Shown piece by piece: positions 54,346 through 64,000 of a stretch of 64,000 nt of DNA (positions are counted from its first letter, which is position 1; the number at the start of each line of letters is the position of its first letter). Position numbers and translations under genes: made by a program. Under the pieces are notes generated by a model. It made no database searches, was not told where the DNA came from, and was given only the letters and a program-made list of their open reading frames with translations. The stretch is taken from the NCBI GenBank assembly GCA_024734495.1, contig JALMQS010000073.1:2054575-2118574 (forward strand), read 5' to 3'. This DNA comes from Forficula auricularia (lineage: Eukaryota > Arthropoda > Insecta > Dermaptera > Forficulidae).

Positions 54346-56699
54346 GCTCAACGACCAAAGCACCAAATCGGCAATAAATTTTTAATTTCTACAGCTTCTC
54401 TTTGCCTTGTTCATAAAGTTAACACTCTTAACTAACTCTAAACCAATTATAATAATTATTAATAACACAAAGTTATTATTTCATGGTTTTATAAATAAAT
54501 ATTTATAAAAAAAATCTATTTGTTTTAAACAACTAATAAATATTTTTTAATTGACTCAATATATTATATTTTATATCCTTTTAATAAAAAATTTAGACCA
54601 AATTCACTAACCAAGCCGATTCCATTCGGAAATTGGCTGCTGTTCAGATGTAGCGGAAAGCTCGCGGTACTCTAGATAGCATTCTCATTTCTAATATGAA
54701 GTGAAGAGACATCTGAATAACTGACAATTTCTGCACAGAAGAAAGCCTTAAGTTAAGAAAAACTAGGGGTATTATTTCTTTGAACAATATAACAAAATAT
54801 ATAATTAATATATAAATATTTCTCAAAATCAAGAAAGAATCGTCATCTTAATAGCCTAAAAACATATACTAGGTATATTTTAAATATAAAATATGTTCAC
54901 AAAAGATTATAAATGAATCGGTCATTCCTAAAGGACCCTGTCATAAAATTTTAATTTTGAGAAAAATACAACAAAGTGTGTGCATAAAAATAAGTGCCTG
55001 GAGCACCGAGCGGTGCTCGGTAGCTTTTTGGCTCTAAATAGCATAAGTTTCAAAATGCAAGGCTTTGCGACTTAACGAAGACGTGATATGAACGATTAAA
55101 ATATTTATTTTGCGAGACAACTAATTTACACCCCCTTACTTTATTTCAATCGGATTAAAATTTATACACGACTTATAACTCTTGATAAGCTCCCCAATTT
55201 TTAGTGAAATCGTGAGAGCCGTTTTCGAGAAACCGATTCTATATATATATATTTACTAGTATATACAGGAATTGCTCGTTTAATATAATAAAATAAGATA
55301 AGATAATAATCGATAGTTTAATTAGAAATATTAAATATGTAGTTTTAGTTAAAATAAAAACTAGAATCAATAACGTGACTTGAGAGGTCAGATTAGACAA
55401 AATTTTAATAATGAAAATATACAAAGGAATTTTCAAATGTACAAAAAAATAATTTAAAATAATGTTTTGTTTTCCAAAGACTATTTATCTTATTTAGTTT
55501 TTGAAGAAGTATTCCCAAGTTGGGGTAAAAATACAATTTTGCACATACTCTATCTTTATGTGGAGAAAGAGTTTTTAAGCCATGAACATAAATAATCTTA
55601 TATCAGTTTGAAGAACAATCCTTAATATAAATACAAAGATTTCAAATCCAAAATAATCTCATGTTTCTAGCAATGACTGATTCAATTATATTAACATAAA
55701 ATCTGGCTGAGACTAGAAAGTACGACGATTTTTTATGGAACTATGGAATTAATCTCTCTTGATAATGAATTCAAATAGCAAAGATTTTTAGAAAATAAAT
55801 TATTGGTTTTCGGAAGTTATTTGATTTAATTCCATTATAAAAATAAAAATAGTTCATTTAAATAAAATTATTAAATTATAAATTAATTTTGATAAATGAT
55901 CATCCTAAGAGCAAAAAAGTTAAAAGGATGAAAGAAGCGAATAGATTTTAAGTATATACAATTAATTATCACAATAATTGATTTGTTCATTTACAAAAAG
56001 TTCGTTAAATATTATATAGAAAAGAATTATTTCATTTTATCACTTTTTTCCCCAATCGAACGAAGGGAAGTTGGAAAGTTAGTTCATTATAAAAATATAG
56101 CTCTTTAGATATAATCTATGAGCTCATAATTTTTACATCAGTGTACGACAGAGTAACAGGTAATTTTGAAAATATAATAATTTCAAAAATATTTATAATT
56201 AATTAATTAATTTGTGAAAAATTACATCAAATTTCTTAGGAGGTGAGAATTGTTGATATTGATTCATAATTGCAATTTTACACGAGAACGAAAATATACT
56301 TCTTAACTTATTTATTAAAAAGAAAGAACTTATATTTAAGGTCAAAATCTAAGATTTTAGTAGGATATTTTTTAAATTTATTGCATGTTGTACTGTTTGG
56401 AAATTCAGCAATTATCAATTTGCTATTGATGGCAAAAATAAATAAAATTAAATGTTTATTAATTAAAATAGTATAATTATTTAATCCGGGTCTTGGGTTG
56501 GTGTATAACAATGCAGTTAAACAAGCTTGAATTTTATTAATCAAATGAAGTTATATAATTTAAGGTAAAAGAACAAATATTGATATTATCGAAACAAATT
56601 TTGTACTTAGAAAATTCGGCAAAGAGCCATTGCTCTAAATAAATAAAATATTTATTGATATTTAAAACGTAAGATATAGAAAGAATTATTCTTGATTCT
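54346..56699. other. Intergenic, very AT-rich
   Basis: No gene, repeat end or domain recognised. Short frames (54644-54832, 55239-55436, 56270-56476) are low complexity. Confidence 0.4.
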
Positions 56700-57290
56700 G
56701 TTGTTGTCTACTTCACAACAACAGTAGATCCGACAGCGCAATGACGCACTGAATTGTTTAAAGTGGTGTCTATAGCCAAGCGGGCCTTCACACGCACTCG
56801 CAACCAGCGCATACATACTCTCGTATCGTATGTGTACCCCGAAAGATCCGAAACGAGCCATAAATGGCATCGATCAGGGTATAGGTGTATACGCAGAGGT
56901 ATACGTGAAATATAGCGGGCGTATATTCTACCCTCGCGAGTGTTGAAGCTATCAACAGCTGGCGAGTTAAACTTCACAACAACATCGGCACTTAATCACA
57001 CGAAACGATAAACGATAAAATCAGCGAAACAGAGCATATACACTTCACTTCACTTGACCATCTTGCCACGCTGCTGATTCAATCCCTAAGTATTCAGTGC
57101 TTTCTTCCTTTCGACTCGAGAGCTCAAAGTCTTTCTCGAGACACTAGGCTCCCGGAACATAACCGCGCCAAATTTATTTTGGTTACAATGTCAGGGTGTG
57201 TTTTTGTCTCGAGGGCAGAACTAACAAGCCCGGCAAGCGTATTAGTCCTCGGGTTTAACTGCTGAGGGGACGAAGGCCTCTGATATAGGT
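56700..57290. other. GC-richer island of unknown nature
   Basis: Base composition rises well above the surroundings and CpG is frequent. ACTTCACAACAACA is repeated directly at about 56711 and 56972. On minus it contains AATTTGGCGCGG, reminiscent of LTR/PBS regions, so a retroelement 5' region is one possibility and a promoter or CpG-rich 5' UTR another. The 89-residue frame (56708-56977 minus) has no domain. Confidence 0.4.
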
Positions 57291-57976
57291 ACAATGTAAA
57301 AATATTCTACTAAAATCTTAGATTTTGACCTTAAATATAAATTCTTTCTTGATATATTTGGTCTATACCGTGAGTTGTATTTTTGAAAAAAATTCCTCTT
57401 ATGTTCAAAAAGACATACTCAAATCTTCGGGTTAATTATTTTATTTATTAAAGATTAAATTTATTTTCATCTAAGCTGATTTCTCACAAATAAAATACTG
57501 TGGGTACAAGAAAATCCGAGAATAAAACTCCTGAAACCTGTACACAGTGCTGTGAACTCAGCATTTAACATAATAATAGTGCTCACTTTTATGATGTAAT
57601 TTTTCAAAAATAGAATGAAAAATTAAAAGCTTCAGATTGATGTAATTTTTTTTTTATCTTTTATTCATTATAAATGTTTTTAAAAATATTTCATTTTTGA
57701 AATTCCTCGTTTCTCTAAAGCGTACTCTTTGTATAGATAATTTATTTGGGTAATATATTTTCATAAAAATATGGCGGTGGATAATAGAAATATGAAGCGA
57801 CAAATTTTGTTCTAGCTAAAATCAGAATCCCATTGAAGATTTCTAAAAGTGTCCTCGATTAAACCGGAAAGGACTCGAATTGCTTGAAGAAAAGCAGCAA
57901 CAAGAATCGATAAGCTCAGGGAAAGAAGTTTTCTCTCTTCGTTAACAACTAGAGAAGTCGCTTCATTTTCGGAAGA

Positions 57977-58423
57977 TCAAGTAATAACAGGTTCCACTTC
58001 TGGTGAATGAAGTACATCTTGCTGTACTGATTCAGAATGGTGTGGTGAATATGGGGGAGGTTGAGTATATGAGGCTTGAGCCGGCGAAGACTCACAATTC
58101 TCTGGATTGAGAGACTCTTTTAACACCACAAATTGGGGTTCAATCATTGAAATTGTTTTGAAGTCATAAGAAAAGGTGAGAATGTAGGCACAGAAAGAAG
58201 TGGCGACGATCCATTCACTTGCAGTGGAAGCCACGTGTTCCTCCCAGCCGCCATCAGTTGGGTGCCATTTTGTAATGTCTTCTCCATGATATGCCATTTG
58301 GGCCGCAACACCAGTTACTGCAGTTACGATGAAAAATATTGTACAAATAAGAGCAAAAAATACTCGTAGCCATGCAAGCCAGGAAGGACACTCAGCTGGC
58401 GACATTCGGAAGGTGATTACCGC
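57977..58423 (-). CDS. DRAM/TMEM150-family membrane protein, terminal exon
   Basis: The acceptor TTTTTCCAG precedes 58423, and the exon runs 148 codons to TGA at 57977-57979. Two membrane segments are visible: LRVFFALICTIFFIVTAVTG (about 22-45) and WIVATSFCAYILTFSYDF (about 78-97). The TASEW motif before the second and the DFK(T/K)I after it are typical of DRAM1/2 and TMEM150 (Frag1/DRAM/Sfk1 family) proteins, which sit in lysosomal or plasma membrane and modulate autophagy. The tail of about 50 residues has a PPPY motif, a candidate WW-domain ligand. Upstream exons with the first four membrane segments are not recognisable to the right edge. Phase is 0 at the acceptor; the downstream-most ATG in an extended frame (58477) is intronic. 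Confidence 0.85.
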   Translation of the reverse strand, partial: AVITFRMSPAECPSWLAWLRVFFALICTIFFIVTAVTGVAAQMAYHGEDITKWHPTDGGWEEHVASTASEWIVATSFCAYILTFSYDFKTISMIEPQFVVLKESLNPENCESSPAQASYTQPPPYSPHHSESVQQDVLHSPEVEPVIT

Positions 58424-59943
58424 CTGGAAAAACACAAGAAAATAAATTAATGTACTTAGGTGTATTAAGGCAATCAATCTAGATGCAGTGGGGTATCAAT
58501 AGGGCGGCATGACGGGCAAAATGCCACGGGACCCCAGCCCGAGAGGGCCGAGAGCACAGGGGGATCCTAACATTTATTATTACTAAATTAGGTAAATTTT
58601 ATTAGTTTTGAATTCAATTAATTTAAATTATTTACCAAAATACAGAGACAAATTAAAAGTTACTAGAAAATCAACGAAAAATGCACACAATAGCGTTTGT
58701 ACGTACTTTGCGTAATGATTTATTAAAAAGAAACTAGCTACAACGTTGGTTTAACTTCTTTACATTGAAGGAGGTCCCTATCCGATGAATGTGTCACGAG
58801 TCTCAACGGTATAGTTACGCCACTGTTTAGATGTAAAGTATTTTAAAATTAAAATAAAATTATTATAATTAATAACCCAAAAAAACCTTGCAATAAATAT
58901 ATTCTTATTACAACAATTATTATATGACTCACTCAGAAATCAATGCGGTTAAGTCGACTTTTGGAAAAATTTTAAATTTTCGTAAATTCTTAGCTAATAA
59001 ATTAGGTTTATTCTTTTTAGTGAGGTCTTGTATCAGTGGTGGGGCTGAGTTTCAGGGAACACACTCAATATATCTTAATAGCGTTCTGCCTAACCTTAAG
59101 GCCTTTATCAGTAAAAACTAGAAAAGGACAAACAAAGAAAATTATGAAAAACATGAAAGCCTCTAAGGCTATAATATATAATTATTTTGATTCGATGTAA
59201 AAAAATAGAGATACCGGTTATAGTCTATAATTCAAGTAGATATTTCTATCTAAGAGAATCTACTTCTCTAATTTAAATTATAGATTATGCATTGACTACA
59301 ACGCTCTAAATCTAGGAGTATGTATGATAGACTGCTTTACATGCAAACATGGTGTCTATTATAAGAAAAAATACCCACCCTTATGTATAAATATTTTCAT
59401 ACATTCATAACATTAACATAAATTTGATTTTGATTTTTAACTAATCTCTGCATATGCAAGAATTTTTATTCTGTGTTAGTTTTTTCTGTTATTTGTATAA
59501 TGATTTTTTAAGGCTTATGTCAAGAAAAACAAATAAATAAATATTCACAGTTGCTTATATAAAAACATCTTATTTTTTTAAATGAAAACATCCACTGGTC
59601 AAATTTTACGTATATGCAACGCCAATTTATTAGAAAATAAGATCCAGGAGGCCGTGCATGCAGGATTTAAGTAAAGCTACACAAGCTATGGCTAAGGGGC
59701 CCCCACTTTCATGGGGGCCGCCAAAAAAAATTGTCCTAGTGAGCAATTGTCATTCATACTTAAATATACTGTAACATTATTAGTCCCACTGCCGTACTTC
59801 CGGAATAATAATAATAAGCCTTTGTAAATTGTGCCTTTTAAAAGAACTTTAGTTTCTTTTTACCAGAGTTTTTTTTAAGTTTGTTATGAATAAAAATGAT
59901 TTTAAGTTAAAGATTTATTATTTCACTATCTCTTAATAGCCCA
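58424..59943. other. Intron or intergenic upstream of the DRAM-like exon
   Basis: A GC-rich patch (58490-58575) has CCCAGCCCGAGAGGGCC, probably one end of a repeat. GGGGCCCCCACTTTCATGGGGGCCGCC near 59700 is similar. No further exon is seen. Confidence 0.4.
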
Positions 59944-61568
59944 AGAGCCCACGACAGCCAGACCTTCGTTATTTTATAAAAGCTGAAAGTTTTTCTGTGC
60001 ATGTATGTCCCCTACAGGTAAGAACGACCAGCGACTATAGAGTTTAGGTTGTGGTTACTTTGGCAGGTAACAGGTAATAAAGGTGTATAAAATAGTACTT
60101 TAAATTCGTTAAAGTATAAAGCTCAATTTTTTTATATTTTCTTCGGGATAACTTTAGAAATCTCGTCATCCATTGCCGGACACTTATGACAGTTGCTACC
60201 CCCTGCCAGACACCCCTAAACTGTAACAAATTATAATTATACTTTCGTTATATAAAAGCTAAATTTGTATAAAGCATTTGGGGACCTATAAAAAAATGTT
60301 ACCTAAATAGCCGGACAGTTTTAATGGCGTTTACATCTTGCCAGACACATTGAAAGTCCGCTGTAGGTGCGAGCGGGAGGTAACAACTGTTCAAGCGGGT
60401 GCGAGTGAGATAGGGCACTTAGTCGACTGCGATCTTTTACTACGCATCATCTGTCATTTAGTGATGTATTAAACCAGGGGTTCCCAACCGGTGTTACGCG
60501 GGAACGTTTCAGGTGGTACGAGTGAGTATATGTTACTTGGGGACCTATAAAAAAATGTTACCTAAATAGCCGGACAGTTTTAATGGTTGTTACATCTTGC
60601 CAGACACATTGAAAGTCCGCTGTAGGTGCGAGCGCGAGGTAACAACTGTTCAAGCGGGTGCGAGTGAGATAGGGCACTTAGTCGACTGCGATCTTTTACT
60701 ACGCATCATCTGGGGGTATTAAAAGATGATAACAATTAAGGTTCAAATGGGTTGAAGGGGATCAATCACTGTAGTTATGCTACTGATACGCCTAAAACTC
60801 AATCAGGTATGTAATTATTATGACAAATTATTGTACATGATTTTTTAATTATTCATAATTGTATACAAATTTGCTTATTTTTTTCAGAACTGACGAAGAA
60901 GGCGATATTGACGACTATCATGCCATCGACTGGAGTGACGAAGAAAAATGAAAATATCGACGACAATAATGAAATTTATAAAAAACGATTAAATATTTTT
61001 TTTCATGTAATAATATTTTTTTTTGTATTTTATAATATTAAATAACATTTTTTACTTCATATAACATGGCTATGAACGTAATTAAATTATTTTATTATTT
61101 GATATTTTAAAAGATCGCAATCGACTAAGCACTCGCGCTCGCACCTACAGCAGACTTTCAATGTGTCTGGCAAGATGTAACAACCATTAAAACCGTCCGC
61201 TATTTAGGTAACATTTTTTATAGGTCCCTAAGTAACATATATAAAATTTAGCTTGTAAGTATTATAATGGTATAATTATAATTTGTTACAGTTTAGGGGT
61301 GTCTGCAGGGGGTAGCAACTGTCATAAGTGTCCGGCAATGGATGACGAGATTTCTAAAGTTATCCCGAAGAAAATATAAAAAAATTGAGCTTTATACTTT
61401 AACGAAATTAAAGTACTATTTTATACACCTTTATTACCTGTTACCTGCCAAAGTAACCACAACCCAAACTCTATAGTCGCTGGTCGTTCTTACCTGTATA
61501 GGGGGATACATGCACAGAAAAACTTTCAGCTTTTATAAAATAACGAAGGTCTGGTCGTCGTGGGCTCT
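59944..61568. mobile_element. Element with ~0.5-kb inverted arms
   Basis: The left arm (59944-60470) and right arm (about 61090-61568) are long inverted copies, ending AGAGCCCACGAC. A 175-bp part of the left arm is repeated directly at 60538-60712 after a hAT-like scrap (CAGGGGTTCCCAACC, 60477). The centre has a splice-acceptor-like TTTTTTTCAG and a short acidic frame to TGA at 60951. Long arms recall Polinton, foldback or MULE-type elements; no transposase or polymerase is visible. Confidence 0.7.
60888..60951 (+). pseudogene. Possible terminal exon encoding an acidic tail
   Basis: After CAG at 60885-60887 a frame reads TDEEGDIDDYHAIDWSDEEK and stops. It lies in the middle of the long-arm element and could be the last exon of a lost element gene. 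Family not recognised. Confidence 0.35.
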
Positions 61569-62779
61569 TACTCTATAATTGTATTTCAGTTTAACCCCCT
61601 AGGTATCCGAAAATCATATTTGGCATTGACATATAATATTTGGACTTATAAAGAGCCTCATATCTCAAATAGCTTAGGGCCTTATTAAGTCTAAATGCGG
61701 CCCTGAGGCCGTGAGCAATACTCTCAAGTATAAATAAGGCGAATTTTAATAATTTCACTTATAACGGGAAATAGGTCAACAATTAGCCGAAGGTTTTGTT
61801 CTGTACTCTGAGTAGAGTATTTAGATTAGTTTTTAAAATAGGTCCAAACCACAAATGGAATCGGTATACTAGAAGAAATTGAACCATTATTGCCTTGTAT
61901 AGACTAATGCAAACAAATAATTATAATCAGATGAAATAACCAAACACTGGAGGATGCTGTTTTTTTTTTATTTTTTGGAACCAACAAAACCAAAGCAGCT
62001 GCTTATTTCTTCCTAACGTCAGAATTGCATCCAAACATTCAGTAAGTAGGCCGTGACCCATTCCTCCTATATGCTAGGGTAGTAGGCAGCAGTGTTGAAT
62101 GGCAATATACAAGTATGTTTCAGTTCAAAAAAAAAAATTGTGATGTTTTCACATTTATTTTATACGAAAATCCGATCCTGATGACCGTTTTTGTTTATAT
62201 AAGACATTAAAAATAAGAAAATTAATTGAATTAATTCTTCTAAATAATTTATGGATGAAATCAAAATATTCCGCTTATCATCATGATCAAGAAGGTTATC
62301 ATATCAGTAATTTATCATCTCGCTATGAAAAAAAGCATTACATTTTAAAATAGTTATCATATTATTTGTATAAATATTGTTCTAATCAAAGTAATTTTGT
62401 CTCAATTATTGAGACGTTTGGATTTTAGTAAGAAAATAATGTAGTTATTAGGGAGAAAACAACTTTCTCCTAGGGCTGTTTTTATTTTTTTACATTTAAT
62501 ATAGGTACTCTTGAGGTCACTGAGCTAAACATCAGCCTGGTTAAAATAAAATTATGATTAAGAGATATACCAAATAAATGACCCTCAGATTGTTTGAAGA
62601 AAACTTTATCTAAATGGGATACTTAATGTGACTGATTAAAAAAGTTCTTTGAAATATAATACATATTTAATAATATTTATAAAAAGATTAAAAATTATTC
62701 AAGTTTATCAATTTTCAATCGTGAAACTTTTAATAGTTTGATATTTAAAAAAATCAAGGTGATTTGGTTGTAGATTATG

Positions 62780-63045
62780 ATTATGTAAATAGGGTAAATT
62801 TTAAAGATATTATTGATAAAACAATAAATAATTAAAATGGTTTGCATCGATTAATTCTACGATGGTTAGCAAGTGTAAGTAACTAACTCCGATTTCTGGT
62901 AGAATGTTTTGGGCTCGTATGTCCCTTGCTATATACCTACTCGTTAGATATACGGTGTTTATTAATGACGATCCCAGAATTAGTCGATCGAAACGTTAAA
63001 ATTGTTTATTGTTTTATCAATAAATACCTTTAAAATTTACTATGT
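62780..63045 (+). mobile_element. Palindromic hammerhead-type element, decayed core
   Basis: Arms at 62790-62830 and 63005-63043 are inverted copies (GTAAATTTTAAAG.TATT, then ATTGATAAAACAATAAA). In the loop, at 62962-62997, stem II GATC/GATC, GAAAC and GTT are kept, but the CTGATGA box reads TTAATGA. No clear target duplication. Confidence 0.6.
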
Positions 63046-64000
63046 GTGATTTAATTAAAATATTTTTTAGTAAATTTATCCATAAAAATGAAAGTATCAA
63101 TTGTTATATATCAAAGAAATGGTGATATAATGTAAGAGTTCCGTATTTAACCAATGAAGGGATGGAAAGTGGAAATAATTATACGTCCAATGAACTTTTC
63201 TAAATGATATTAATAAAATATAAACCTTAGTATTATTTTAACGAATAAGAAAAAAAATCTATTACTTTTTTATGTTAATTTTTCTAGATTCATATTCAAG
63301 AAAAAAAATTGTTAGAATCCTTTAATGATAAAATTCATCAAATGGAAAAAATAACATAATGATAAAGTAAAGCAATAATGTATTGTAAAATTCTGATAAT
63401 TAATTTTTAGTAGTAGTAATGTTGATGAAGAAATCCCAAGTTTTCAAACAATTGTACAAATTTTATACGAGGATAGAATAAATCACGTTTAATTTTTAAA
63501 TATTCTACCGTATTTAGAGCACACTAAAGAATTTTGTTCCGTTTTAATAAGAAACTAACATTAAAATAAAATAAGAAGTAATATAAAAAGTTCATTAATT
63601 TTAATGTAAATTTATTTATATGAATTTTCTTTTTAAAAGACGCAGAATAGTGATGTATTTGTTCAAAAATCAGTAGAACAATTTTTCAATAAAAAATGAA
63701 ATTCTAAAAATTTCATAACTAAAGGAATACTTCATAAAAAACATTGCTCGAGATTATAACTAACAAAACCTATAAATTTAAGAAACCTGAGTTTTTGAGT
63801 TTCACTGCCACAGACAAACAGACCATGGGATTTTAATGCACTTTTTGAACTCTAGAGAGCAAAAAAATGCTGATTTTTGTTGAAAACTATCAATTCTAAC
63901 GTATTTTCCGGTTGATTCAAAATTTCATTGTAAAATTTTAATAATGGAATTAAAGAACTTAGAGATAATCGGGGTCCCAGGATTAAATCTAATTGCACTC
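63046..64000. other. Intergenic, AT-rich to the right edge
   Basis: No gene, exon or repeat boundary recognised. Confidence 0.4.

Noticed and set aside
56708..56977. 89-residue minus-strand frame in the GC-richer island
   Set aside because: No domain; length is what one expects from higher GC content.
1..64000. CRISPR arrays, operons, bacterial promoters or a prophage
   Set aside because: Split genes, SINEs, LINEs and hAT/Harbinger elements show animal nuclear DNA; no regularly spaced repeat array is present.

Overview
The window is animal nuclear DNA and very probably arthropod. Genes are split by GT-AG introns, the sequence is strongly AT-rich, and transposable-element debris fills introns and intergenic space. 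A crustacean such as a copepod is my guess only. Two runs of N (29014-29113 and 48503-48902) show that this is a scaffolded assembly.

Host genes. Three host genes can be supported, all on the minus strand. (1) A CYP3-clan cytochrome P450 of seven exons spans 10485-18300. Every hallmark is present, but one base is missing in exon 3. (2) A secreted extracellular-matrix protein of the TGFBI/periostin/midline-fasciclin type spans 30044-46269. It has a signal peptide, an EMI domain and four FAS1 domains. Eight exons are visible and the 3' end is missing. (3) The last exon of a DRAM/TMEM150-family membrane protein lies at 57977-58423. A broken partial copy of P450 exons 2-3 sits at 27481-28909 with a Tc1-like element inserted beside it.

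Mobile DNA, left to right. 0-2.2 kb holds the end of one Ty3/gypsy element, a hammerhead-like repeat and a Harbinger-like fragment. 2.2-6.7 kb is a defective gypsy-like element with both LTRs, a foldback element nested in its RNase H region, and a 16-bp LTR/PBS complementarity that suggests self-priming. 7-9.7 kb holds a LINE fragment, Harbinger-like copies with a Myb-like ORF, and a tRNA-derived SINE. The P450 introns hold hAT elements, another SINE and two palindromic elements with hammerhead ribozyme cores. 19.8-28 kb holds a complete-looking hammerhead inside a palindrome, a tandem hammerhead dimer, MITEs and mariner/Tc1 remains. The fasciclin introns hold a SINE, hAT and Harbinger MITEs, and an RTE-type LINE. 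47-64 kb holds a further palindromic hammerhead-type element, a hAT/ZMYM-like transposase remnant, MITE copies and a 1.6-kb element with about 0.5-kb inverted arms.

Most unusual signal. Several unrelated short sequences share one architecture: a hammerhead-ribozyme core (CUGANGA...GAAA...NUH) inside or beside the loop of a long inverted repeat. Four of these insertions are bounded by direct repeats of 11-14 bp. This looks like a class of hammerhead-bearing foldback retroelements related to Penelope-like elements or retrozymes. The self-priming arrangement of the gypsy element is the second point worth testing.
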